From Owenia fusiformis (taxonomy: Eukaryota > Annelida > Polychaeta > Sabellida > Oweniidae): DNA of 64,000 nucleotides. Under the pieces are notes generated by a model. It saw only the letters and a program-made list of their open reading frames with translations. It was not told the DNA's origin and did no database searches. The position numbers were made by a program, and so were the translations under genes. Location of the stretch: contig CAIIXF020000006.1 of assembly GCA_903813345.2 (NCBI GenBank), positions 34,199,524 through 34,263,523 of the forward strand. Direction: 5' to 3'. Below are positions 59,601-64,000 of this stretch, in pieces (positions within the stretch are counted from its first letter, which is position 1; every line of letters starts with the position of its first letter).

Positions 59601-62600
59601 AAAATACAATAAAGGAAGTAGATCCTAGAAGAAGCACAATTCGAGCTAAAAGGAAAAAACTAGTATCATTTGCTAAAAAGTAAGTATTGTTCATTAAATT
59701 AGACCCACTCTTAAAAAGTCAATGCAAAAATAATTAAAATCAACATAAACACACAAAAAGCCTCTCTTAAAGCTGCATAGAAACTGCTTAAAGACTAAGA
59801 TCTCTGGATATCAAAATGATTAAGAATACAAAGTGTTAAATATTGATCACAACCTTGAAGTGCTAGTATTACATTTCTTGTTCCATAAAGCTTATGCATT
59901 AATCATCTCAAGAACTTTCTTGAGAATGTTAATATTAATTCAGGATATAAACAAATAGATATTGTAATGGATGAATGTTTGATCAGCATGTTAAATAAAT
60001 GGTTATTATACATATAGGGTGTTTCATAATGACCATTCCCTCATTAACCACCAATCCTAAATAGCATACCCCCATATGTTATATATCATATGAAAGCTTG
60101 TTCAAATCTGGATTTAACAAAACAAAGATTGGGCTCAACAGTTTAACAACTTGCTGCATTTCTCTACAAAAGATTCCCAGTCGTGCCAATATTTGGCACA
60201 TAAGACCAGAATTGAAAAAGCTTTATGATTATGGTATATATAAACTATGGGGTCAAGTGATCTAGAATTGATTGTTGATTAGGGCCTTTTCATCATGAAT
60301 CACTCTATATATGTATATAAAGAGAATAGAACTTTTCCAAATAAAGCCCATTCTTTAATTTTCAGATTGCTATGTATAAAATATTTCCAAAATAACCCAT
60401 TCTTTAATTTTCAGATTGTTACGTAAAGAATCTTCCCCACAATTAGTTTACAAGGAACCTCCCCCAGCTTTCCTGGAAGCTGATTGGCCAGAATTCCATG
60501 AGAGTGACTATAGGCTACCATTGGAGGTGTTATATATGTTGAAAAGCGTCAGGTATAACATAGATGTGGTACATGCTAAATACAACAGTAGTTCATGATA
60601 TGAAATTCATTCAAACTCATTCAAACAATTTACCACTATCCTGTATTATGAATTGAAGTCTTCTTTTTCCCTCTTGCTAACCAAACGTTTGAAAAAATAC
60701 AAACGTAATTAGATTAGAAGTATTTGTACAGGGTGATTCATAAAATTTAGTTGTATAATTTTAATTCATTTTTAGAGTGTTTGGACACTTTGAGAGACCT
60801 CTCTTCCTTGAGTTATGCAAACATATGGACTCCAAATTCATACATGCGGGGAGCTTTCTATTCAAGGTCGGTGACGTGGATGACTCCATATATGTGGTGC
60901 AGAATGGGAACGTCAATGTATTCATTACAGAACCAGTGAGTTTCCTTGGATAAATTAAATAGGGTGTTTGGATTTATACATAGCCAGCAGGAGATAACTT
61001 ATGTTCAAGTGTGTTGTTATGAAGTGAATGTGAATTATCATAGAATTCTCGAAATCGTTGTTCCCTCTTCAAAGGAGAAGACGCAAAAATCTTTCCTTAT
61101 AAGGGCAAAATATTTCCCATGATGCAGTTCGCGGAGGAACAAATTTATACTTCCTTATTTTCCCTCATAGGTTTAACATGGGGATTTTCACACCTATTTT
61201 TCAAACGATATATTCGTTCATATTCCCGTACGAGAGTACAGAAAAAATTGTTAGAAACGATTGATCTCTCATTAATCTTAATATAACAGCTATTTTTCAT
61301 TGTATTAATTCATAGCGTGGTGAAAATGATGATTGAAAAGTGAGAAAATATTTCTGAGGAGAAGGTCACGTGATCAGTAAACTAGTCGCCATATTGGAAA
61401 AAACAATTCCATTCGACTTTCAATACTTTCATGCCAATCTTACCGCACTACAAACTGCGACATCGATGCAACAACTGAATAAAAGTATTCATCTTCAAAT
61501 TACATTATAGAGTTACGTTGAAAACCCACAAACACCTGAGCAGTAGACCAAAGAAGACACGTCGCTATTATCGAGGTCAATCTGTTCAGTGGTCCGAAAG
61601 CAAATCTATAGTACTCGTTTCCGAATTTCGTTGTTCATTGTACAATCTTTTATTGATTAAACTCGGTATACTGACTGTTAAAGCAATGACAAAGAAGAAT
61701 ACTTACGATGGTGTCATTGTTTTATTTAGCGTGCGGGTGTAAAAACAAAATTGAGTAATTAGTTTGATTTAGAACTTTCGTGTCACGCAAATAGCTACGC
61801 GAAATGCATAGTGGGAAAATATTGACCAATCAAATTTTGTCCTTTTTGAGTGCTTTTTGAGTGCATATTTGCGAACGTTCTGATTCAAAGAGCGAACCGC
61901 GAAAAGGAGAATTGAAATGCTTGTGAACAAGTAATAATTTGTTAATCTTACTAGATAGAGCATAAAAACCTTTTAAATTATAGTTTAACCTGTGTATCTG
62001 AACACCTTAAAAAGTGAACACTTAATTTCCTTTCACTTTGTCCAGTCCCAAATGTAGCTAACATTGATTTTAGACTCTTATCCTCATAAAAGCCTATGAA
62101 AACCTGTATTTGAGTCTGTTTGATATCATATCAGCATTAAAACTGCAAGGTCATATGTTATAGTAAGAGGATAATGTGGCATGCTGATAGGATTGCAGGG
62201 TATATATGCAGTACTTGCTTATCATTGTTATTTTTATTCAGGATGGCTCAGAGCATATAGTGAAGGAGGTCTGTCAGGGAGATAGCATTCAGAGTTTGCT
62301 GAGTATTCTTGATGCCCTAACTGGCCACCCTGCCCCTTATAAAACTGTGTCTGCAGTGGCTGTAACTGATACTACTGTACTAAGGTATGTATATGACCTA
62401 TATGCCAATACTCTACTGAGTATTCTTGATGCACTAACTGGCCACCCTGCCCCTTATAAAACAGTGTCTGCAGTGGCTGTAACTGATACTACTGTGCTAA
62501 GATATGTATATGACCTATAGGCCAATACTCTATTGAGTATTCTTGATGCCCTAACTGACCACCCTGCCCCTTATAAAACTGTGTCTATAGTGGCTGCAAC

Positions 62601-64000
62601 TGACACCACTGTACTAAGGTATATAATGTGAAATATGTGGCATTCTTTACCAGGATATTTGTCACTATGATTTGTGAGATAATGAATGTATGTATTGATA
62701 AATTAATTGTAATGGGTGGTTGTGATATTGTCATGGTTATTAAAGAAATCGAATATCAAAACAAGGTTAAAGTGGGCTATATCGGGGTAATCGTCCAATA
62801 TCGGTGGATGTAGCCCGCTAACTTTCCTATTGATTTCAATACAAATTCTTCGCTAGGTATGTAATACATACTCGTATATATCTCAGGATAAACTCATTTA
62901 TCCCATACTTATTATGACATAAGGTGAATAAATCAGGTTGAATAATAGATATATCTTGTAAATTCTTGTTGTTATTGTAGATTGCCAGCAGCAGCCTTTG
63001 CAACACTTTTTGACAGATTTCCAGAGTCTCTGGTTAGAGTTGTTCAGGTACTTAAGGCACATATTAGAAATATGTATAGTTTATGAATAAATAACCTTTG
63101 TTATATTTTCAATAAGATAAGGATGTAACACCACAAAGCAGTTTTAAACATTCTTGCAAAAACACAATGGTCAAGAAGAAACAGTTATTATAAAATGCAC
63201 AAAACAGATAAAAATAAAGCATTAATCATGTATGTAATGTCCTAATCATCTAAAATATTTTAAGAAGATAAGATCTGAAGTAAAATTGAAAGCAATTTTC
63301 AGTTATTAAGTAACATCTTAATACATGCCACACTGACTATTTAGCGCAGTTCAGTTATTTTAATAATTATTCCTGGGATTGATATCTTGAATGTGATATT
63401 ATATGAGCTGATTTGAATGAATTACAAATTCCCATTTTAGATCATTATGGTTCGACTGCAGAGGGTAACATTTATGGCCTTACACAACTATCTTGGTCTC
63501 ACCCATGAGCTTATTAACCCAGTAAGTATGGTGAATTCAAAACAAATAGTTTCAGTGCAAGGAAAGTAACAACAATCATGTTTCTCGCTTTTCAAACCAT
63601 TTCAGTAGATATGAATTTGTTTTCTTGAGTCAAAACTTTCCCAATCACAATATACAATACAATATAGTCTAGCATTTAGTTAATAGTTTAGTATTGTCTT
63701 GAGTCTAGTCTAGTTTGTACATAGACTAGTGTATCATGTTTTGATACAATTGTCAATAAAAGAAATATATACAAGTACTGTTTGCATAATTTTTTTTCAA
63801 AATTAATTTGAATTATTATTTTCAGCACAATTTAAGTGATCGTACATTCTCAGTTCACACCATCGGAGCGAAGCAAAGCCCTGTGAAGCAGTACAGTAAG
63901 GACTCTAAAGATGGCAGCACTGAGAAAGTGCTCAATGTTGTAGACTACACCACGGAGGATTCTTTCAATGCTCGGGGTATTGACATCCCTGTGATCGATA
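29545..64000 (+). CDS. PNPLA6: PNPLA6/PNPLA7-type lysophospholipase (NTE / swiss cheese), 5' part, exons 1-10
   Basis: ER-anchored patatin-like phospholipase (neuropathy target esterase family) that deacylates lysophosphatidylcholine and phosphatidylcholine. Exons: 29545-29622, 35361-35442, 58363-58457, 59585-59679, 60415-60552, 60776-60935, 62242-62384, 62981-63047, 63441-63521, 63826-64000 (cut by the window edge). All junctions are GT-AG and phases join to 371 codons plus one base. Visible: N-terminal TM helix (about 24-48), the family signature [32 protein letters not shown], then the first CNB-like domain (about 163-290) with [27 protein letters not shown] and [20 protein letters not shown]. 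The catalytic GXSXG patatin domain is not in the window. PNPLA6 and PNPLA7 are vertebrate duplicates, so the symbol means the common type. Intron 2 contains the channel gene cluster. Confidence 0.95.
29905..30185. mobile_element. Fold-back MITE (PNPLA intron 1)
   Basis: CTAGTATAGGGCAAAGGGGT with GTAATGTCGA at the left pairs with TCGACGTTACACCCCTTCGC and CCTAGAC at the right. Inner GGGGTAACTTCGAC / GTCGAAGTTACCCC also pair. About 280 bp. It starts only 280 bp after PNPLA exon 1. Confidence 0.75.
30858..31592. mobile_element. Inverted-repeat element built of CAACCCCAAGTCAACT motifs (PNPLA intron 1)
   Basis: Left end GGTCATGTCAACCCCAAGTC and several AAACTCAACCCC / CAAGTCAACTCAACC repeats. The right end carries the reverse complement (GGTTGAGTTGACTTGGGGTT, then TTGAGATGACC). 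The 735-bp unit has internally repeated subterminal motifs, as in non-autonomous DNA transposons. No coding content. Confidence 0.7.
33288..33715. repeat. 210-bp tandem duplication (PNPLA intron 1)
   Basis: Two almost identical copies offset by 210 bp: CCCAAGTTTTGCTGATTTCA at 33296 and CCCAAGTTTTGCCGATTTCA at 33506, continuing through TTGTTGTTGCACTTG-type stretches. Overlapping open frames on the minus strand exist only because of the duplication, and their protein is unrecognised. Other parts of the intron (31600-33280, 33720-35360) show nothing supportable. Confidence 0.85.
35361..35442 (+). CDS. PNPLA6: PNPLA exon 2: transmembrane anchor
   Basis: Encodes [20 protein letters not shown] then IKSK. 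This is a single hydrophobic span followed by basic residues, typical of the NTE N-terminus. Acceptor tttctttcag|AATATT, donor AAAAG|gtatgg. Confidence 0.9.
35469..36540. mobile_element. Mariner-like element with long inverted ends (PNPLA intron 2)
   Basis: Ends CGAGGGTTGTCCCAGAAGTA with ATGCACTATATGCTCTAACT at 35471 and the inverse ending ...GGGACAACCCTCG at 36538, each next to TA. Further inner pairing (GGGTGGGCGGGGCAGG near 35646, CCTGCCCCGCCCTACCC near 36351) shows long arms. A decayed stretch near 36010-36110 reads [20 protein letters not shown], like the N-terminal DNA-binding part of mariner transposases. Dead copy. Confidence 0.75.
36541..37399. other. PNPLA intron 2 segment, no gene seen
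   Basis: AT-rich intronic DNA between the mariner-like and fold-back elements. Short frames around 37103-37376 overlap each other on both strands and resemble no known protein. Confidence 0.5.
37569..39274 (-). mobile_element. 5'-truncated LINE with 12-bp target duplication
   Basis: TAAGCTGTCATT occurs at 37557-37568 and 39275-39286 as target-site duplication. The element lies in minus orientation. Its 3' end has an AACA/AAC-rich tail (37569-37600 complement) and its 5' end is truncated inside the reverse transcriptase domain. The only ORF remains open throughout, suggesting a fairly young insertion. It lies antisense to the PNPLA transcript. Confidence 0.93.
37861..39274 (-). CDS. LINE reverse transcriptase, truncated but open ORF
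   Basis: Open from the 5' truncation point ([20 protein letters not shown]) to a stop at 37861. RT motifs: [31 protein letters not shown] (catalytic YADD intact), an [10 protein letters not shown] region, and a C-terminal [16 protein letters not shown] Cys/His knuckle. The endonuclease and N-terminal fingers are missing. The nominal N-terminal residues before AAFD come from flanking DNA and are not part of the protein. The style is that of the Jockey/CR1-like non-LTR group, and the family was not determined. Confidence 0.9.
39766..41003. other. PNPLA intron 2 segment before channel paralog 1
   Basis: No supported gene. A purine-rich stretch at 40600-40720 yields a Lys/Arg-rich frame on one strand and a Leu/Phe-rich frame on the other, as expected from composition alone. 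The 3' flank of the channel gene begins at 41003 downward, and no polyadenylation signal was assigned. Confidence 0.5.
41004..42656 (-). CDS. DEG/ENaC sodium channel paralog 1, intronless
   Basis: 550-residue trimeric cation channel subunit of the degenerin/ENaC/ASIC superfamily. Visible: N-terminal gating motif H17-G18 (TTTGHGWGN), TM1 (about 28-55), post-TM1 [11 protein letters not shown], a large Cys-rich ectodomain including [16 protein letters not shown] and DDCQCQDNC, several NxS/T sites, and TM2 (about 500-528) with the G-I-F-I-G-V-S selectivity-filter region. The start at MTVKSLLSD is chosen because it is shared by all three paralogs and an upstream in-frame stop lies 13 codons before it. 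No introns. It lies antisense inside PNPLA intron 2. Resemblance to peptide- or acid-gated invertebrate channels is general, and the ligand cannot be inferred. Confidence 0.94.
   Translation of the reverse strand: MTVKSLLSDFAKTTTGHGWGNIHERKSMCTKVAWLIFCIASTLASVGHVTSIIYRYSLFETKDRVLVQRQDLLFPSVTICPLTQMSKQGILELTQDSINGEDTYLSIFALQTLLADMVKIEQNSTLLMELSSERQQLYEKFFSRLYTYNGFYENVPTVTKYGYKKHDFISSCMYQGKSCSDEDVHSVIHSHYYNCFTFNDINTTLSNPYSNTTGPTGGLSLQIFLDTDENLYAIYNPEYPTSGSQGVRVVVHEKGTLPDPENEGFDIEQGHSANVALSVTRRELMKPPWGECTEHPQLDEDGFTFNTRVCQMRCLQKMVYKSCGCKRGSLPMYPDIENVQFCNKIQYNEWLDKNPNRTTLLYDIEKLQCGMTEYNWDVVLDQDDCQCQDNCSFHTYDMTLSQSQWPKKGVELDFYCRKIIHLPNYNNSSVYKAFDDQIEPLCTNMYSNATTTKWNEMKQEVGDRLRENFIRLNVYFKDLETKIIKQEPDFELGSMISEIGGSLGIFIGVSIITIAEVFILCLSIIRVLKGESKVMSIQDPNGVNHEKQWP
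42657..43480 (-). repeat. Duplicated 5' flank of channel paralog 1
   Basis: Upstream sequence of the paralog at 41004-42656 shares blocks with 46461-47000, 47030-47800 and 50783-51340: an ATTGTGCTTTAAAGTCA-like block, the TATTGTGATCATGAT-like block, a TCATCCAAGTCCTTTGG-like block, and GACTAAAAGGTTTCTATGAC (43388 and 51257). This shows the duplicated unit extends several hundred bp beyond the coding region. Candidate promoters lie here, but no core element was assigned. Confidence 0.7.
43495..44240 (-). mobile_element. Old copy of the TCCCAACGAAC-terminus element
   Basis: Starts near TAGGGATATAGTGAAGC with CCATCTGTCCACC and ends near TTGTTGGGATATGGGATTTGCTAC. These are reverse-complement versions of the termini of the element at 5784-6529. 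It is about 740 bp, with no transposase recognised. Similar terminal pieces occur at 47815-47870 and 51395-52000, in matching positions relative to the channel genes, so they seem to have been duplicated with them. Confidence 0.55.
44775..46460 (-). CDS. DEG/ENaC sodium channel paralog 2, intronless
   Basis: 561 residues from the first Met, or 550 if translation starts at the conserved internal MTVKSLLSD (46427), which I favour. It has the same architecture as the neighbour at 41004: HG motif, TM1, FPSVTICPL, Cys-rich ectodomain with DHCQCKDNC, and TM2 with GxS filter. Nearly all substitutions relative to paralog 1 fall in the ectodomain stretch after [10 protein letters not shown] and around the [10 protein letters not shown] segment. 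The 5' flank is homologous to those of the other paralogs, so the duplication unit includes upstream DNA. Confidence 0.94.
   Translation of the reverse strand: MEQKNIKNTQEMTVKSLLSDFAKTTTGHGWGNVHERKSMCTKVAWLIFCIASTLASVGHVTSIIYRYSLFETKDRVLVQRQDLLFPSVTICPLTQMSKQGVVKFAQDTTDEDETVLSISALQLFLIDMVQIDKNLSLLNEVSSERQQFYEKFYNRLYTYEGFYENIPTITKYGHKKHDFISSCMYQGKYCSDGDIHSVIHSHYYNCFTFNDINTTLSNPYSNTTGPTGGLSLQLFLDIDENIYAIYNPEYPTSGSQGVRVVIHEKGTLPDPENEGFEIEQGHSANVALSVTRRELMKPPWGDCTEHPLLDEDGFTFNTRACQMRCLQKMVYKSCGCKRGSLPMYPDVENVQFCDKIQINEWLDENPNTTALLNDLEKLQCSMTEYDWDVVLGQDHCQCKDNCSYNTYDMTLSQSQWPKQGVELDFYCRKIIHLPNYNNSSVYKAFHDQMEPLCTNMYSNSTYTKWNEVKQEVGDRLRENFIRLNVYFKDLETKIIRQEPDFALGSMISEIGGSLGIFIGVSIITIAEVFILCLSIIRVLGKKSKVMSIQDPNGVNHEKQWP
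47030..47900 (-). repeat. Orphan fourth copy of the channel 5' flank
   Basis: Repeats the pattern of the channel upstream regions: CTAGTCATTGTGCTTTAAAGT (21 nt at about 47079-47099), the CATCCAAGTCCTTTGGTGCTG block near 47260, ATTTCTCAAATCTTTGAATA near 47478 and a GACTTAAAGGTTTTCATGATTC block near 47691. No channel coding sequence adjoins it. It lies immediately upstream of the copy that belongs to paralog 2. Confidence 0.6.
47901..49066. other. Spacer between orphan flank and channel paralog 3
   Basis: AT-rich DNA downstream of paralog 3 on its own strand. No recognisable gene or strong repeat. A small frame at 48035-48241 has no support. Confidence 0.45.
49067..50782 (-). CDS. DEG/ENaC sodium channel paralog 3, intronless
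   Basis: 571 residues from the first in-frame Met. The conserved MTVKSLLSD start is 21 codons in (50719) and is the more likely start. Full-length channel with HG motif, two TM segments and Cys-rich ectodomain. Oddity: the conserved Cys-x-Cys near the palm domain (DDCQC / DHCQC in the paralogs) reads DDCQWKDNC, so one conserved Cys is Trp. The C-terminus is also shorter (DPKGVKQWP rather than [12 protein letters not shown]). The frame is intact, so it is probably a functional or recently functional gene. Confidence 0.93.
   Translation of the reverse strand: MEFRQLQTLTIRTKNIKNIQEMTVKSLLSDFAKTTTGHGWGNIHERKSMCTKVAWLIFCIASTLASVGHVTSIIYRYSLFETKDRVLVQRQDLLFPSVTICPLTQMSKQGILKYFEDVSIEEDETISSMTALQKLLADMGEIDHNKTLLSEVSSERQQFYEKFFNRLYTYNGFYENVPTVTKYGHNKHDFISSCTYQGKPCSDEDVHSLIHSHYYKCFTFNDINTTLSNPYSNTTGPTGGLSLQLFLDTDENIYAIYNPEHPTSGNQGVRVVIHEKGTLPDPENEGFEIEQSHSVNVALSVTRRELMKPPWGECTEHPLLDEDGYTFNTRVCQMRCLQKMVYKSCGCKRGSLPMYPDVENVQFCNKIQYNEWIKKNPNITSLLYDLEKLQCGMTEYNLDVVLGQDDCQWKDNCSYNTYDMTLSQSQWPKKGVELDFYCRKIIHLPNYNNSSVYKAFHDQMEPLCTNIYSDSNSNFTNWNGVKQEVGDQLRENFIRLNVYFKDLETKIIKQEPDFALGSMISEIGGSLGIFIGVSIITIAEVFILCLSIIRVLGEKSKVMSTPDPKGVKQWP
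50783..52200 (-). repeat. Duplicated 5' flank of channel paralog 3
   Basis: Shares with 42657-44400 the blocks listed for that flank, including the mobile-element-like TTGGGATATTGTGAAGC (51400) and the ATTTTATTTCAGCTGGTAA block (52139, also near 44366). The order of blocks is preserved. Contains candidate promoter DNA of the channel gene, unresolved. Confidence 0.65.
52556..52682 (-). pseudogene. Retroelement protein fragment (LPTPTNLxxWGL...C..C type)
   Basis: Minus-strand reading [20 protein letters not shown] then [20 protein letters not shown] ends in a stop. The LPTPTNL-x-WGL-x-DPTC-x-x-C arrangement recalls the Cys-rich tail found in many retroelement polyproteins of marine animals. 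Upstream coding (higher coordinates) would continue past the inserted element into about 55580-55870, where weakly open but unrecognised frames occur. Low-certainty assignment. Confidence 0.45.
52687..55575. mobile_element. piggyBac-like TTAA-flanked element carrying a satellite
   Basis: Perfect 18-bp terminal inverted repeats GGGGACTCATCTCTAACC (52687-52704) and its inverse (55558-55575), each directly bordered by TTAA (52683-52686, 55576-55579), the target site of piggyBac-type transposons. Length 2889 bp. No transposase recognised. Most of the interior is a 444-bp tandem satellite. An 88-residue open frame at 54920-55186 is unrecognised. Confidence 0.85.
53020..54925. repeat. 444-bp satellite, alternating A-B-A-B dimers
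   Basis: The landmark CCCTTACCCAAGTTCGGCAG recurs at about 53070, 53514, 53960 and 54402 (steps 444, 446, 442), with partial units at both ends. The second halves alternate. Units 1 and 3 share CAACAAGAAATGTTTA and TTGCTCACCGGTATAGT. Units 2 and 4 share GAAACGGTATGATCTCGCTA and CGTGTTATTGGGCATGCGAA. The higher-order period is therefore near 888 bp. Confidence 0.92.
55580..56670. other. PNPLA intron 2 segment, unidentified
   Basis: Right flank of the piggyBac-like element. Less AT-rich around 55600-55900, with overlapping frames on both strands that I cannot identify; the minus frame may be the continuation of the retroelement fragment at 52556-52682. From 56130 on, AT-rich DNA with nothing recognisable. 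Confidence 0.4.
56671..57544 (+). mobile_element. Left copy of an 870-bp inverted pair
   Basis: About 874 bp that recurs, inverted and highly similar, at 61044-61914. Ends AATTCTCCCTTTCGCGGTTC and ...CGATTTCGAGAATT give a short AATTCTC / GAGAATT terminal inversion. No transposase. The 96-residue frame at 57153-57443 is not intact in the other copy in an obvious way. Likely a non-autonomous DNA element. Confidence 0.85.
57545..58362. other. End of PNPLA intron 2
   Basis: AT-rich, with a G-run of about 17 at 58031-58047. No gene seen. Ends at the exon 3 acceptor (TTTTCTTTTGCAG). Confidence 0.5.
58363..58457 (+). CDS. PNPLA6: PNPLA exon 3: FRKRDKV...YGRK signature
   Basis: Encodes [15 protein letters not shown] then [16 protein letters not shown], the strongly conserved segment after the membrane anchor. 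Acceptor cttttgcag|TAAAAC, donor AGAAAG|gtacat. The splice from exon 2 across 22.9 kb is supported by phase only. Confidence 0.95.
58660..58820. repeat. Short tandem duplication with TTTGCCACATTT words
   Basis: The segment TTGCCATGATTACCCTTTTG through CACATTTCTATC repeats about 85 bp later as TTGCCATGATTACACTTTTG through CACATTTCTGTC. Intronic, between PNPLA exons 3 and 4. Confidence 0.75.
58848..59556. mobile_element. Fold-back element in PNPLA intron 3
   Basis: Long imperfect palindrome of about 700 bp: GTATCGATATGGAGAACT and TTTCTCTTAAACCA (left) pair with TGGTTTAAGAGAAA and AGTTCGCCATATCAATAC (right). Centrally, CAACATGTTTTTAGACCT and ACAAAGGAATTTTTGGTTAA pair with their inverses at 59230-59310. 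No coding content. Confidence 0.8.
59585..59679 (+). CDS. PNPLA6: PNPLA exon 4
   Basis: Encodes a basic stretch [19 protein letters not shown] then [13 protein letters not shown], ending in phase 2. Acceptor tttttag|GTGAGG, donor AAAAA|gtaagt. The composition and ending match the RKKLKML..AKKIL-like stretch of the family. Confidence 0.88.
60011..60322. mobile_element. MITE in PNPLA intron 4
   Basis: Ends TACATATAGGGTGTTTCATA at 60011 and TCATGAATCACTCTATATAT at about 60294 are imperfect inverses (GGTGTTTCAT versus AGTGATTCAT). About 310 bp, no coding content. A related GGGTGATTCATAAAAT appears singly near 60731. Confidence 0.55.
60341..60420 (+). repeat. PNPLA6: Duplicated acceptor region of PNPLA exon 5
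   Basis: The string CCCATTCTTTAATTTTCAG followed by ATTG(C/T)TA(T/C)GTA occurs twice, with exon-side starts at 60366 and 60415 (49 bp apart). Only the downstream copy keeps the PNPLA frame. The upstream copy carries decayed exon-like sequence. Confidence 0.88.
60415..60552 (+). CDS. PNPLA6: PNPLA exon 5: [12 protein letters not shown]
   Basis: Encodes [20 protein letters not shown] then [20 protein letters not shown] and MLKSVR. KEPPPAxLEAD and LYMLKxVR are NTE hallmarks. The acceptor at 60414 (ttttcag) keeps the frame. A near-copy of the acceptor 49 bp upstream would shift it. Confidence 0.95.
60776..60935 (+). CDS. PNPLA6: PNPLA exon 6: start of first CNB-like domain
   Basis: Encodes [40 protein letters not shown] and [10 protein letters not shown]: the first strands of a cyclic-nucleotide-binding-like beta-roll. 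Acceptor tttttag|AGTGTT, donor GAACCA|gtgagt, ending in phase 0. Confidence 0.95.
61044..61914 (-). mobile_element. Right copy of the 870-bp inverted pair
   Basis: Inverse of 56671-57544, e.g. CGAAATCGTTGTTCCCTCTT at the left and GAGCGAACCGCGAAAAGGAG at the right end. A few small indels distinguish the copies. It lies in PNPLA intron 6, whereas its partner is in intron 2, so exons 3-6 are bracketed. Confidence 0.85.
62242..62384 (+). CDS. PNPLA6: PNPLA exon 7: phosphate-binding-cassette equivalent
   Basis: Encodes [40 protein letters not shown] and VTDTTVLR. It corresponds to the CNB phosphate-binding cassette, with Lys where related NTE proteins usually have Arg. Acceptor ttattcag|GATGGC, donor CTAAG|gtatgt. 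The 3' part of this exon and its donor are tandemly copied twice more just downstream. Confidence 0.94.
62301..62640 (+). repeat. PNPLA6: 117-bp triplication of the 3' part and donor of PNPLA exon 7
   Basis: GAGTATTCTTGATG(C) starts at 62301, 62418 and 62535 (exact 117-bp steps). Each copy spans [20 protein letters not shown] through VTDTTVLR and then the donor. The donors read gtatgt (62385, intact), atatgt (62502, G lost) and gtatat (62619). Copy 2 stays in frame with copy 1 through a YVYDLYANT linker, then meets a TAG. Confidence 0.93.
62641..62980. other. Rest of PNPLA intron 7
   Basis: A short inverted segment GGGCTATATCGGGGTAATCG / CCAATATCGGTGGATGTAGC CC lies at 62773-62817. Otherwise AT-rich intron to the exon 8 acceptor. 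No gene seen. Confidence 0.4.
62981..63047 (+). CDS. PNPLA6: PNPLA exon 8
   Basis: Encodes [20 protein letters not shown] then VQ, the C-terminal helices of CNB domain 1. Acceptor gttattgtag|ATTGCC, donor TTCAG|gtactt. Confidence 0.94.
63441..63521 (+). CDS. PNPLA6: PNPLA exon 9
   Basis: 27 codons: [20 protein letters not shown] then THELINP, almost invariant in NTE proteins. Acceptor cccattttag|ATCATT, donor AACCCA|gtaagt. Confidence 0.96.
63826..64000 (+). CDS. PNPLA6: PNPLA exon 10, cut by window end
   Basis: Opens after attttcag with CACAATTTAAGT and stays open to the last base ([16 protein letters not shown] and onward). This is the variable linker between CNB-like domains 1 and 2. The true 3' end is outside the window. 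Confidence 0.85.

Overview
This is nuclear DNA from an animal. Genes are split by GT-AG introns, the base composition is AT-rich, and introns are full of LINEs, inverted-repeat DNA elements and satellites. The host genes (QSOX, a PNPLA6/7-type phospholipase, and a DEG/ENaC cluster resembling invertebrate peptide- or acid-gated channels) fit an invertebrate, perhaps a mollusc or another lophotrochozoan. That placement is inferred from general family resemblance and was not tested.

Two host genes sit head to head. On the minus strand a complete quiescin sulfhydryl oxidase (QSOX) runs from its ATG at 29336 to its stop at 3341. It has ten exons that join in consistent phase into a 652-residue protein with signal peptide, CGHC thioredoxin domain, Erv/ALR domain and C-terminal membrane segment. 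On the plus strand, 208 bp away, a PNPLA6/PNPLA7 (neuropathy target esterase, swiss cheese) gene starts at 29545 and runs off the right edge. Its first ten exons encode the N-terminal membrane anchor, the conserved basic segment and the first cyclic-nucleotide-binding-like domain. The second CNB-like and patatin domains must lie beyond 64000. The gap between the two start codons is a candidate bidirectional promoter.

The 23-kb second intron of the PNPLA gene holds, on the opposite strand, three tandem intronless full-length DEG/ENaC channel genes (41004-42656, 44775-46460, 49067-50782), plus an orphan copy of their 5' flank. The same intron holds a 5'-truncated LINE inserted with a 12-bp target duplication into a fold-back element, a mariner-like element, and a TTAA-flanked piggyBac-like element that carries a 444-bp satellite in A-B-A-B order.

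The most striking object is in QSOX intron 4. A 92-bp tandem repeat of about 116 copies fills most of 10.6-22.3 kb. Each unit is a copy of the exon 5 splice acceptor, with 42 nt of exon 5 and 50 nt of upstream intron. Each unit therefore keeps an acceptor and 12 in-phase codons that end at a GTGAGA donor-like site, so the array is formally a string of more than 100 candidate 36-nt phase-0 micro-exons. Smaller duplications of exon-intron boundaries occur in the PNPLA gene: its exon 5 acceptor is duplicated and its exon 7 donor end is triplicated in 117-bp units. An 870-bp inverted-repeat pair also brackets PNPLA exons 3-6.
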